Source of the DNA: Paucimonas sp.
GTDB taxonomy: Bacteria; Pseudomonadota; Gammaproteobacteria; Pseudomonadales; Pseudomonadaceae
Direction: 5' to 3'
Length of the DNA stretch: 64,000 nt
Assembly: GCA_031253995.1 (NCBI GenBank)
Contig: JAIRVG010000065.1
Span: forward strand, 1 to 64,000
Below the pieces are notes generated by a model that was not told the origin of the DNA, did no database searches, and saw only the letters and a list, made by a program, of their open reading frames with translations. Positions 50,590-58,524 of this stretch are shown piece after piece. The position numbers were made by a program, and so were the translations under genes. Each line of letters opens with the position of its first letter. Within the stretch, counting starts at the first letter, position 1.

Positions 50590-51972
50590 ATGTCCTTTAC
50601 CCGTCGACAAATGCTCAAGGGCCTCACCGGCCTGGTGGTGGTTGGTCTTGGTGCCGGTGGTGCGGCCCGTTACTGGCTGGGCAAGGTCGAGGACGAGAAT
50701 GCCGGGCACGACTACGAACTGATCGCCGCGCCGCTGGACGTTGAGCTGGTCCCCGGCTTCAAGACCGAGGCCTGGGCCTTCGGTCCGTCGGCGCCGGGCA
50801 CCGAGCTGCGGGTGCGCCAGGGCGAATGGCTGCGGGTGCGCTTCATCAACCACCTGCCGGTGGAAACCACCATCCACTGGCATGGCATCCGCCTGCCCCT
50901 GGAAATGGACGGCGTGCCCTATGTCTCGCAACTGCCGGTCAAGCCCGGCGAGTTCTTCGACTACAAGTTCCGCGTCCCGGACGCCGGCAGCTACTGGTAC
51001 CACCCCCACGTCAGCAGCAGCGAGGAACTGGGCCGCGGCCTGGTCGGCCCACTGATCGTCGAGGAGCGCGAGCCCACCGGCTTCAAGCACGAACGCACCC
51101 TGAGCCTGAAGACCTGGCACGTGGACGAGCAGGGCGCCTTCCTGCCCTTCAGCATCCCCCGCGAAGCCGCGCGCAACGGCACCGCCGGGCGCCTGATCAC
51201 CATCAACGGCCAGGCCAACCAGGTCACCGAGCTGCCGGCCGGCCAGGTGGTGCGGGTGCGCCTGCTCAATCTCGACAACACCTGGACCTACCGGCTCAAC
51301 CTCAAGGGCAACTGCGAGGCGATGATCTACGCCCTCGACGGCAACCCCATCACCCCGCGCCCGCTGGAAGAGGACTACTGGCTCGGCCCGGGCATGCGCA
51401 TCTGCCTGGCGATCCGCATTCCCGAGGCGGGCGAGGAAATCTCCCTGCGCGACGGCTTCGTGCGCCTCGGCACCCTGCGCTCGGTGGCCAACAGCGACAA
51501 GCCAGGCGACTGGCCGCTGGCCCTGCCGGCCAACCCGATCGCCGAGCCGGACCTGGAGACGGCGGAGAAACTGAACTTCAATTTCGAATGGGTGGGCAAG
51601 GTCTCGGTCGAGTCCGATAGCGGTCGTCCACCGAGCCTGTGGCAGATCAACGGCCTGGCCTGGGACATCACCGACAAGACTTGCGCCGACCGCCCCATCG
51701 CCACGCTGCAGAAGGGCAAGAGCTACATCTTCGAGCTGAAGAACATGACCCAGTACCAGCACCCGATCCACCTGCACGGCATGAGTTTCAAGGTGATCGC
51801 CTCGAACCGCCGGCAGATCGTCGAGCCGTGGTTCACCGACACCTACCTGCTGGGCAAGAACGAGCGCGCCCAGGTGGCGCTGGTGGCGGATAACCCCGGG
51901 ACCTGGATGTTCCACTGCCACGTCATCGACCATATGGAAACCGGCCTGATGGCCGCGATCGCGGTGGTCTGA
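50590..51972 (+). CDS. Tat-exported multicopper oxidase
   Basis: A 460-residue multicopper oxidase. The N-terminus carries a Tat signal (TRRQMLKGLTGLVVVGLGAGGAA, residues about 4-27, given here in part: TRRQMLK). The copper motifs are all present: TTIHWHG, YWYHPHVSSS, HPIHLHG and FHCHVIDHMETGLM. Type 1 copper has Met as axial ligand. It probably oxidises cuprous or ferrous ions or phenols in the periplasm. The frame is open upstream through the REPIN, but ATG 50590 fits the Tat start. It shares one base with tadA. Next to the siderophore locus it may help iron handling. Confidence 0.9.
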   Translation: MSFTRRQMLKGLTGLVVVGLGAGGAARYWLGKVEDENAGHDYELIAAPLDVELVPGFKTEAWAFGPSAPGTELRVRQGEWLRVRFINHLPVETTIHWHGIRLPLEMDGVPYVSQLPVKPGEFFDYKFRVPDAGSYWYHPHVSSSEELGRGLVGPLIVEEREPTGFKHERTLSLKTWHVDEQGAFLPFSIPREAARNGTAGRLITINGQANQVTELPAGQVVRVRLLNLDNTWTYRLNLKGNCEAMIYALDGNPITPRPLEEDYWLGPGMRICLAIRIPEAGEEISLRDGFVRLGTLRSVANSDKPGDWPLALPANPIAEPDLETAEKLNFNFEWVGKVSVESDSGRPPSLWQINGLAWDITDKTCADRPIATLQKGKSYIFELKNMTQYQHPIHLHGMSFKVIASNRRQIVEPWFTDTYLLGKNERAQVALVADNPGTWMFHCHVIDHMETGLMAAIAVV

Positions 51973-52451
51973 TGCGTCCGCAGATCATCGATCGCAGCCG
52001 CGACCAGGAATTCATGCGCCTGGCCCTGGAACTGGCGGCGCAAGGTGCTGCCCTGGGCGAGGTACCGGTGGGCGCGGTGCTGGTACAGCATGGCCAGGTG
52101 CTTGGCCAGGGGTTCAACCGGCCGATCACCGACAGCGACCCCAGCGCCCACGCGGAAATGGTCGCCATCCGTGCCGCGGCGCAGGCGGCCAGCAACTATC
52201 GTCTGCCGGGTAGCACCCTGTACGTCACCCTCGAACCCTGCAGCATGTGCGCCGGGCTGATCGTCCATTCGCGGGTCAACCGCGTGGTCTATGGGGCGCT
52301 GGAGCCGAAGGCGGGGATCGTGCAGAGCCAGGGGCAGTTCTTTACCCAGGGGTTTTTGAACCACCGGGTGATCTATGAAGGCGGGGTGCTGGCGGAGGAG
52401 TGCGGGGCGATCCTGAGCGAGTTCTTCAAGGCGAGAAGGGCGAAGGCCTGA
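51972..52451 (+). CDS. tadA: tRNA-specific adenosine deaminase
   Basis: A 159-residue enzyme making inosine at the wobble base of tRNA-Arg(ACG). Zinc ligands and proton shuttle are present: His60-Ala-Glu62 (SAHAEMVAIR) and Cys90/Cys93 (EPCSMCAGLI). The KAGIVQSQ loop follows. ATG 51972 overlaps the oxidase stop by one base (TGATG), so this essential gene is coupled to a copper enzyme gene. Confidence 0.95.
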   Translation: MRPQIIDRSRDQEFMRLALELAAQGAALGEVPVGAVLVQHGQVLGQGFNRPITDSDPSAHAEMVAIRAAAQAASNYRLPGSTLYVTLEPCSMCAGLIVHSRVNRVVYGALEPKAGIVQSQGQFFTQGFLNHRVIYEGGVLAEECGAILSEFFKARRAKA

Positions 52452-52456
52452 TTCAG

Positions 52457-52482
52457 CGCGGACCTGTGGGAGCGGGTCCGCG
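52457..52482. repeat. REP hairpin between tadA and mltF
   Basis: CGCGGACC (52457-52464) pairs with GGTCCGCG (52475-52482), with a TGTGGGAGCG loop of the REP type. It fills most of the 35-bp gap between two convergent genes and probably serves both as a transcript end. Confidence 0.7.
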
Positions 52483-52486
52483 TCGT

Positions 52487-53947
52487 TCAGAGCTGAGGAC
52501 TCTGCTCCGCCGGCTTGTCCTTGTTGACGCCCGGCACATGCAGGTTGCCTTCGGCCACCTGGCTGCCCTCCAGCTGCGGCTGGGTCACCCAGGTGAGGAT
52601 GTCGTAGTAGCGGCGGATGTTGGCGACGAAATGCACCGGCTCGCCGCCGCGGGCGTAACCGTACTTGGTCTTGCTGTAGTACTTCTTCTGCGACAGCCGC
52701 GGCAGCATCTTCTTCACGTCCAGCCACTTGTTCGGGTTCAGCCCCTCGCGCTGGGCCATCTTGCGCGCGTCGTCCAGGTGGCCACCGCCGACGTTGTAGG
52801 CGGCGAGGGCGAACCAGGTGCGGTCCGGCTCCTTGATGGAGTCGTCCAGCTCTTCCTTCACGTGCATGAAGTACTTGGCGCCGCCGCGGATGCTCTGCAC
52901 CGGGTCGAGGCGATTGGACACGCCCATGGCCTGGGCGGTGCGCTGGGTCAGCATCATCAGGCCGCGCACGCCGGTCTTGGACGTGACTTCCGCCTGCCAC
53001 AGGGATTCCTGGTAGCCGATGGCCGCCAGCAGGCGCCAGTCCACCTGTTCCTGCTTGGCCGACGCGCGGAAATGCTTTTCGAAACGCGGCAGGCGTTCCT
53101 GCAGGTGCTGGGCGAAGGTGTAGGCACCGACGTAGCCGAGTACGTCGACATGGCCGTAGTAGCGGTCCTTCAGGCGTTGCAGGGTGCCGTTCTTCTGCAC
53201 CTTGTCGAGGAAGGCGTTGATCTCGTTGAGCAGGCTGTTGTCTTCGCCGGCGGCCACCGCCCAGCGCTGGTCACGGGTATCGCCGAGGTCGAAGGCGACA
53301 CGAACGTTGGGGAAGTAGACCTGGTTCATCGCCAGTTCGTTGGAGTCCACCCGGGTCAGGTCGATCTGCCCTTCGTCGACCATGCGCAGCAGGTCGACCA
53401 CTTCCACCTGGTCGGATTCTTCATATTCCAGGCCCGGGTACTGCTTCTTCAGTTCTGCCAGCTGCTCGGCATGGCTGCTGCCCTTGAGCACCAGGATGCG
53501 CTTGCCCACCAGGCCGGCGGCGTTGGTCGGACGGGTCTTGCCGTTGCGGTAGATGACCTGCGGGGTGACTTCCAGGTAAGGATGGGAGAAGCGCGCCTGG
53601 TTCTTGCGCTGCTCGCTGCTGACCAGGCCGGCCGCGGCCAGGACCGGGCCGTTGGGCTGGCCGAGCTGGCTGAAGATGTCGTCGAGGTTGTCGGCGGTCT
53701 CGATCTGCAGCTTCACGCCCAGATCGTCGGCGAAGCGCTTGACCAGCTCGTATTCGAAGCCGGTTTCGCCGTTGCGGTCCTGGAAGTAGGTGGCCGGGCT
53801 GTTGCGCGTTATCACGCGCAATACGCCGTCCTCCTTGATGCGTTCCAGGGTGCTGGGTTTTTCAACGCAGGCACCGAGCATCAGGAAGAGTCCGAGTGCG
53901 ATGAGCCATTGGGCGCACCGCTGGCGCAGAGCTATGTGGGCAGACAT
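52487..53947 (-). CDS. mltF: Membrane-bound lytic murein transglycosylase F
   Basis: A 486-residue peptidoglycan lyase. The lipoprotein-type signal ends at LGAC (about residues 23-26). An ABC-substrate-binding-like regulatory domain (RIKEDGVLRVITRNSPATYF...) occupies about 35-265. The SLT domain (about 280-430) has the catalytic Glu in IGYQESLWQAE and GLMMLTQRTAQAMG. ATG 53947 is chosen; a 15-codon upstream extension is possible. It is divergent from purL. Confidence 0.93.
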   Translation of the reverse strand: MSAHIALRQRCAQWLIALGLFLMLGACVEKPSTLERIKEDGVLRVITRNSPATYFQDRNGETGFEYELVKRFADDLGVKLQIETADNLDDIFSQLGQPNGPVLAAAGLVSSEQRKNQARFSHPYLEVTPQVIYRNGKTRPTNAAGLVGKRILVLKGSSHAEQLAELKKQYPGLEYEESDQVEVVDLLRMVDEGQIDLTRVDSNELAMNQVYFPNVRVAFDLGDTRDQRWAVAAGEDNSLLNEINAFLDKVQKNGTLQRLKDRYYGHVDVLGYVGAYTFAQHLQERLPRFEKHFRASAKQEQVDWRLLAAIGYQESLWQAEVTSKTGVRGLMMLTQRTAQAMGVSNRLDPVQSIRGGAKYFMHVKEELDDSIKEPDRTWFALAAYNVGGGHLDDARKMAQREGLNPNKWLDVKKMLPRLSQKKYYSKTKYGYARGGEPVHFVANIRRYYDILTWVTQPQLEGSQVAEGNLHVPGVNKDKPAEQSPQL

Positions 53948-54123
53948 AAGGTGCAGTATACGCAAAGGGCTTGCCGCGCCATATCTCGACAACCGATAGC
54001 TTGTCTGCTATCGATCCCCCGGGATTGCGACTTTTCACCGCAGTTTGCACCTTTGGCGAATGCTCCGACACGTCTGGAATCGCCTTGCCGACATTCGGAT
54101 GGCCGCCAATGCTGCGTTTCGGG

Positions 54124-54151
54124 TGCCTGACGCAACGGTTTAGGCTAGAAT
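54124..54151 (+). promoter_or_regulatory. Probable purL promoter
   Basis: A TAGAAT -10 (54146-54151) stands 16 bases after TGCCTG (54124-54129), which is a weak -35. It lies about 45 bp before the purL start. Confidence 0.45.
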
Positions 54152-54194
54152 GCACGGCCTCTAAGCACACCCCCTTCCTGAGGCTGTCCCGACG

Positions 54195-57100
54195 ATGTTG
54201 ATCCTGCGCGGCGCTCCTGCCCTTTCTGCCTTTCGCCACGGTAAGCTCCTTGAGCAACTGAGCCAGAAAGTCCCCGCTGTTAATGGTTTGTACGCTGAAT
54301 TCGCTCATTTCGCCGAGGTTGACGGCGATCTGACCGCCGACCAACAGCAAGTGCTCGCGCGCCTGCTCAAGTACGGCCCGAGCGTCCCGGTGCAGGAGCC
54401 TGCCGGTCGCCTGTTCCTGGTCATGCCGCGTTTCGGCACCATCTCGCCCTGGTCGAGCAAGGCCAGCGACATCGCCCACAACTGCGGCCTGGAAGTCGTT
54501 CGTCGCCTGGAGCGCGGCATCGCCTACTACGTCGCCGGTGAGCTGAGCGACGCCGACGCCGCCAGCGTTGCCGAGCTGCTGCACGACCGCATGACCCAGA
54601 TCGTGCTGGGCAAGCTGGAAGAGGCCGCCGGCCTGTTCAGCCATGCCGAGCCCAAGCCGCTGACCGCCGTGGACATCCTCGGTGGTGGTCGCGCCGCGCT
54701 GGAGAAGGCCAACGTCGAGCTGGGCCTGGCCCTGGCCGAAGACGAGATCGACTACCTGGTCAACGCCTTCCAGGGCCTCAAGCGCAACCCGCACGACATC
54801 GAACTGATGATGTTCGCCCAGGCCAACTCCGAGCACTGCCGTCACAAGATCTTCAACGCCAGTTGGGATATCGACGGCCAGAGCCAGGAAAAAAGCCTGT
54901 TCGGCATGATCAAGAACACCTACCAGATGCACAGCGAAGGCGTCCTGTCCGCATACAAGGACAACGCCTCGGTGATCGTCGGTTCCGTGGCCGGCCGCTT
55001 CTTCCCGAACCCTGAGACCCGCCAGTACGGCGCGGTGCAGGAGCCGGTGCACATCCTGATGAAGGTCGAGACCCACAACCACCCGACCGCCATCGCCCCG
55101 TTCCCGGGTGCCTCCACCGGCTCCGGCGGCGAGATCCGCGACGAAGGTGCCACCGGTCGCGGCGCCAAGCCGAAAGCCGGCCTGACCGGCTTCACCGTGT
55201 CCAACCTGCGCATCCCGGGCTTCGAACAGCCGTGGGAGAAGCCGTACGGCAAGCCGGAGCGCATCGTCGACGCCCTCGACATCATGATCGAAGGCCCGCT
55301 GGGCGGCGCCGCGTTCAACAACGAATTCGGTCGTCCGGCCCTGACCGGCTACTTCCGTACCTTCGAGCAATCCATCAGCACCCCTCACGGCGACGAAGTG
55401 CGCGGCTACCACAAGCCGATCATGCTCGCCGGCGGCATGGGCAACATCCGCGAAGAGCACGTGCAGAAGGGTGAAATCACCGTCGGCGCCAAGCTGATCG
55501 TCCTCGGCGGCCCGGCCATGCTGATCGGCCTGGGCGGCGGCGCAGCCTCGTCCATGGCCACCGGCGCCAGCTCCGCCGACCTGGACTTCGCTTCCGTGCA
55601 GCGGGAAAACCCGGAAATGGAGCGTCGTTGCCAGGAGGTCATCGACCGTTGCTGGCAGCTGGGCGACAAGAACCCGATCGCCTTCATCCATGACGTCGGT
55701 GCCGGCGGCATCTCCAACGCCTTCCCCGAGCTGGTCAACGACGGCGGCCGTGGCGGTCGCTTCGAGCTGCGCAACGTGCCCAACGACGAGCCGGGCATGG
55801 CCCCGCACGAAATCTGGAGCAACGAGTCCCAGGAGCGCTACGTGCTGGCCGTCAGCGCGGTCGATTTCGAGCGCTTCCAGGCCATCTGCGAGCGCGAGCG
55901 TTGCCCGTTCGCGGTGGTCGGCGAAGCCACCGAAGAGCCGCAACTGACCGTTACCGACAGCCACTTCGACAACACTCCGGTGGACATGCCGCTGGAAGTG
56001 CTGCTGGGCAAGCCGCCGCGCATGCACCGTTCGGTGACCCGCGAAGCCGAGCAGGGCGATGACTTCGACCCGTCCACCCTGGAACTGACCGACTCCATCG
56101 AGCGCGTGCTGCGTCACCCGGCCGTGGCCAGCAAGAGCTTCCTGATCACCATCGGCGACCGCACCATCACCGGCCTGGTCGCCCGCGACCAGATGGTCGG
56201 CCCATGGCAGGTCCCGGTGGCCGACTGCGCCGTCACCGCCACCAGCTTCGACGTCTACACCGGCGAATCCATGGCGATGGGCGAGCGCACCCCGCTGGCC
56301 CTGCTGGACGCCCCGGCTTCCGGCCGCATGGCGATCGGCGAGACCCTGACCAACATGGCCGCCTCGCGCATCGAGAAGCTGTCCGACATCAAGCTGTCGG
56401 CCAACTGGATGTCCGCCGCCGGCCACCCGGGCGAAGACGCCCGCCTGTACGACACCGTCAAGGCCGTGGGCATGGAACTGTGCCCTGAGCTGGGCCTGAC
56501 CATCCCGGTGGGCAAGGACTCCATGTCCATGAAGACCCGCTGGAGCGACGAAGGCGCCGAGAAGACCGTCACCTCGCCGCTGTCGCTGATCATCACCGGC
56601 TTCGCCCCGGTCACCGACATCCGCAAGACCCTCACCCCGGAACTGCGCATGGACAAGGGCGAGACCGACCTGATCCTGATCGACCTGGGCCGCGGGCAGA
56701 ACCGCATGGGCGCCTCGATCCTGGCGCAGACCCACGGCAAGCTGGGTGCACAGGCGCCGGACGTCGACGACGCCGAAGACCTGAAGGCCTTCTTCGCCGT
56801 GATCCAGGGCCTCAACGCCGACGGCCACCTGCTGGCCTACCACGACCGTTCCGACGGCGGCCTGCTGGTCAGCGTGCTGGAGATGGCCTTCGCCGGTCAC
56901 TGCGGCCTCAGCCTGGAGCTGGACACCCTGACCGGCAAGCGCGAGAAAGTCGCTGCCATCCTGTTCAACGAAGAACCGGGTGCGGTGATCCAGGTCCGTC
57001 AGGACGCCACCCCGGACGTGCTGGCCCAGTTCAGCGCCGCCGGCCTGGGTGAAGACTGCGTCGCAGTGATCGGCAAGCCGGTCAACAGCAACGAAGTGTC

Positions 57101-58094
57101 CATCAGCCTCAACGGCGAAGTGCTGTTCGATGGCCAGCGTCGCCTGCTGCAACGCGTCTGGGCCGAGACCAGCTACCAGATCCAGCGCCTGCGCGACAAC
57201 GCCGACTGCGCCGACCAGGAATTCGACCTGCTGCTGGAAGAAGAGAACCCGGGCCTGAGCGTCAAGCTGGGCTTCGACGTCAACCAGGACATCGCCGCGC
57301 CGTACATCAAGAAAGGCGTGCGTCCGCAGGTTGCCGTACTGCGCGAGCAGGGCGTCAATGGCCAGGTGGAAATGGCCGCGGCCTTCGACCGCGCCGGCTT
57401 CAACGCCATCGACGTGCACATGAGCGATATCCTCGCTGGCCGTGTCGACCTGAACGAGTTCAAGGGCCTGGTGGCCTGTGGTGGCTTCTCCTACGGTGAT
57501 GTCCTCGGTGCCGGTGAAGGCTGGGCCAAGTCGGCGCTGTTCAACGCCCGTGCCCGTGATGCCTTCCAGGGCTTCTTCGACCGCACCGACAGCTTCGCCC
57601 TCGGCGTGTGCAACGGTTGCCAGATGATGTCCAACCTGCACGAGCTGATCCCGGGCACCGAATACTGGCCGCACTTCGTGCGCAACCGCTCCGAGCAGTT
57701 CGAGGCGCGGGTGGCCATGGTCCAGGTCCAGGAGTCCAACTCGATCTTCCTGCAGGGCATGGCCGGTTCGCGCATGCCGATCGCCATCGCCCACGGTGAA
57801 GGCCATGCCGAGTTCGCCAGCGAGGAAGCCCTGCTCGAAGCCGACCTGTCCGGTTGCGTGGCGCTGCGCTTCGTCGACAACCACGGCAAGGTCACCGAGC
57901 GTTACCCGGCCAACCCGAACGGCTCGCCGCGCGGGATCACCGGCCTGACCAGCCGCGACGGTCGCGTCACCATCATGATGCCGCACCCTGAGCGTGTGTT
58001 CCGTGCCGTGCAGAACTCCTGGCGTCCTGACGACTGGAATGAAGATGCCGGCTGGATGCGCATGTTCCGCAACGCGCGGGCCTGGGTGAACTGA
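54195..58094 (+). CDS. purL: Phosphoribosylformylglycinamidine synthase
   Basis: A 1299-residue enzyme of the long, single-chain type used by gammaproteobacteria. It makes FGAM from FGAR, glutamine and ATP. The N-terminal PurS-like part is followed by two AIRS-like ATP-binding halves (NPHDIELMMFAQANSEHCRHKIF, VETHNHPTAIAPFPGA, FIHDVGAGGISNAFPEL). A C-terminal class I glutaminase has Cys in LGVCNGCQMMSN and His/Glu in MPHPERVFR. Length is normal. ATG 54195 gives MLILRGAPALSAFRH, the family start. Confidence 0.97.
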   Translation: MLILRGAPALSAFRHGKLLEQLSQKVPAVNGLYAEFAHFAEVDGDLTADQQQVLARLLKYGPSVPVQEPAGRLFLVMPRFGTISPWSSKASDIAHNCGLEVVRRLERGIAYYVAGELSDADAASVAELLHDRMTQIVLGKLEEAAGLFSHAEPKPLTAVDILGGGRAALEKANVELGLALAEDEIDYLVNAFQGLKRNPHDIELMMFAQANSEHCRHKIFNASWDIDGQSQEKSLFGMIKNTYQMHSEGVLSAYKDNASVIVGSVAGRFFPNPETRQYGAVQEPVHILMKVETHNHPTAIAPFPGASTGSGGEIRDEGATGRGAKPKAGLTGFTVSNLRIPGFEQPWEKPYGKPERIVDALDIMIEGPLGGAAFNNEFGRPALTGYFRTFEQSISTPHGDEVRGYHKPIMLAGGMGNIREEHVQKGEITVGAKLIVLGGPAMLIGLGGGAASSMATGASSADLDFASVQRENPEMERRCQEVIDRCWQLGDKNPIAFIHDVGAGGISNAFPELVNDGGRGGRFELRNVPNDEPGMAPHEIWSNESQERYVLAVSAVDFERFQAICERERCPFAVVGEATEEPQLTVTDSHFDNTPVDMPLEVLLGKPPRMHRSVTREAEQGDDFDPSTLELTDSIERVLRHPAVASKSFLITIGDRTITGLVARDQMVGPWQVPVADCAVTATSFDVYTGESMAMGERTPLALLDAPASGRMAIGETLTNMAASRIEKLSDIKLSANWMSAAGHPGEDARLYDTVKAVGMELCPELGLTIPVGKDSMSMKTRWSDEGAEKTVTSPLSLIITGFAPVTDIRKTLTPELRMDKGETDLILIDLGRGQNRMGASILAQTHGKLGAQAPDVDDAEDLKAFFAVIQGLNADGHLLAYHDRSDGGLLVSVLEMAFAGHCGLSLELDTLTGKREKVAAILFNEEPGAVIQVRQDATPDVLAQFSAAGLGEDCVAVIGKPVNSNEVSISLNGEVLFDGQRRLLQRVWAETSYQIQRLRDNADCADQEFDLLLEEENPGLSVKLGFDVNQDIAAPYIKKGVRPQVAVLREQGVNGQVEMAAAFDRAGFNAIDVHMSDILAGRVDLNEFKGLVACGGFSYGDVLGAGEGWAKSALFNARARDAFQGFFDRTDSFALGVCNGCQMMSNLHELIPGTEYWPHFVRNRSEQFEARVAMVQVQESNSIFLQGMAGSRMPIAIAHGEGHAEFASEEALLEADLSGCVALRFVDNHGKVTERYPANPNGSPRGITGLTSRDGRVTIMMPHPERVFRAVQNSWRPDDWNEDAGWMRMFRNARAWVN

Positions 58095-58096
58095 GT

Positions 58097-58408
58097 TTGT
58101 ACAAACTCGCGTTCTTCGTCCCGCCAAGCCACGTCGACACGGTCAAGCAGGCCGTGTTCGCCGCGGGTGGCGGGCGGATCGGCGACTATGACAGCTGTGC
58201 CTGGCAGGTGCTGGGCCAGGGCCAGTTCCGCCCGCTGGACGGTGCAACGCCGTTCATCGGGAAGGCTGGGGTCGTGGAGTCGGTGGAAGAGTGGCGGGTG
58301 GAACTGGTGGTGGCGGACGAGCTGATTCATCAGGTCGTTGCGGCGCTGAAGCAGAGCCATCCCTATGAAACCCCGGCCTACGAGGCCTGGAAACTCGCTG
58401 ATATCTGA
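58097..58408 (+). CDS. Small NIF3/YqfO-type (CutA-like fold) protein
   Basis: A 103-residue protein starting with TTG at 58097, two bases after the purL stop. KLAFFVPPSHVDTVKQAVFAAGGGRIGDYDSCAWQ and HPYETPAYEAWKL match the extra domain inserted in many NIF3/YqfO proteins, found here alone. The His-Pro-Tyr-Glu-Thr-Pro motif is the family mark. Role unknown; likely translationally coupled to purL. Confidence 0.85.
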   Translation: MYKLAFFVPPSHVDTVKQAVFAAGGGRIGDYDSCAWQVLGQGQFRPLDGATPFIGKAGVVESVEEWRVELVVADELIHQVVAALKQSHPYETPAYEAWKLADI

Positions 58409-58464
58409 CGCCCTGCGAACCCTGTGGGGTTCACCCGCGATCACGATGGTGAACTCACCGACGT

Positions 58465-58490
58465 CATCGCTGGCAAGCCAGCTCCCACAG
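58465..58490. repeat. REP unit downstream of purL operon
   Basis: A 26-base sequence identical to bases 50366-50391 (CATCGCTGGCAAGCCAGCTC and the CCACAG that follows). It sits between the purL operon and the convergent exoprotein gene, where both transcripts end. Confidence 0.8.
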
Positions 58491-58524
58491 GGCCCAGTGT
58501 TTGCCCATCACTCTCCTTGCCGGC

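Noticed and set aside
53862..58127. 1421-codon open frame opposite purL
   Set aside because: It mirrors the codon bias of purL in high-GC DNA; purL has every family motif and the antisense product has none.
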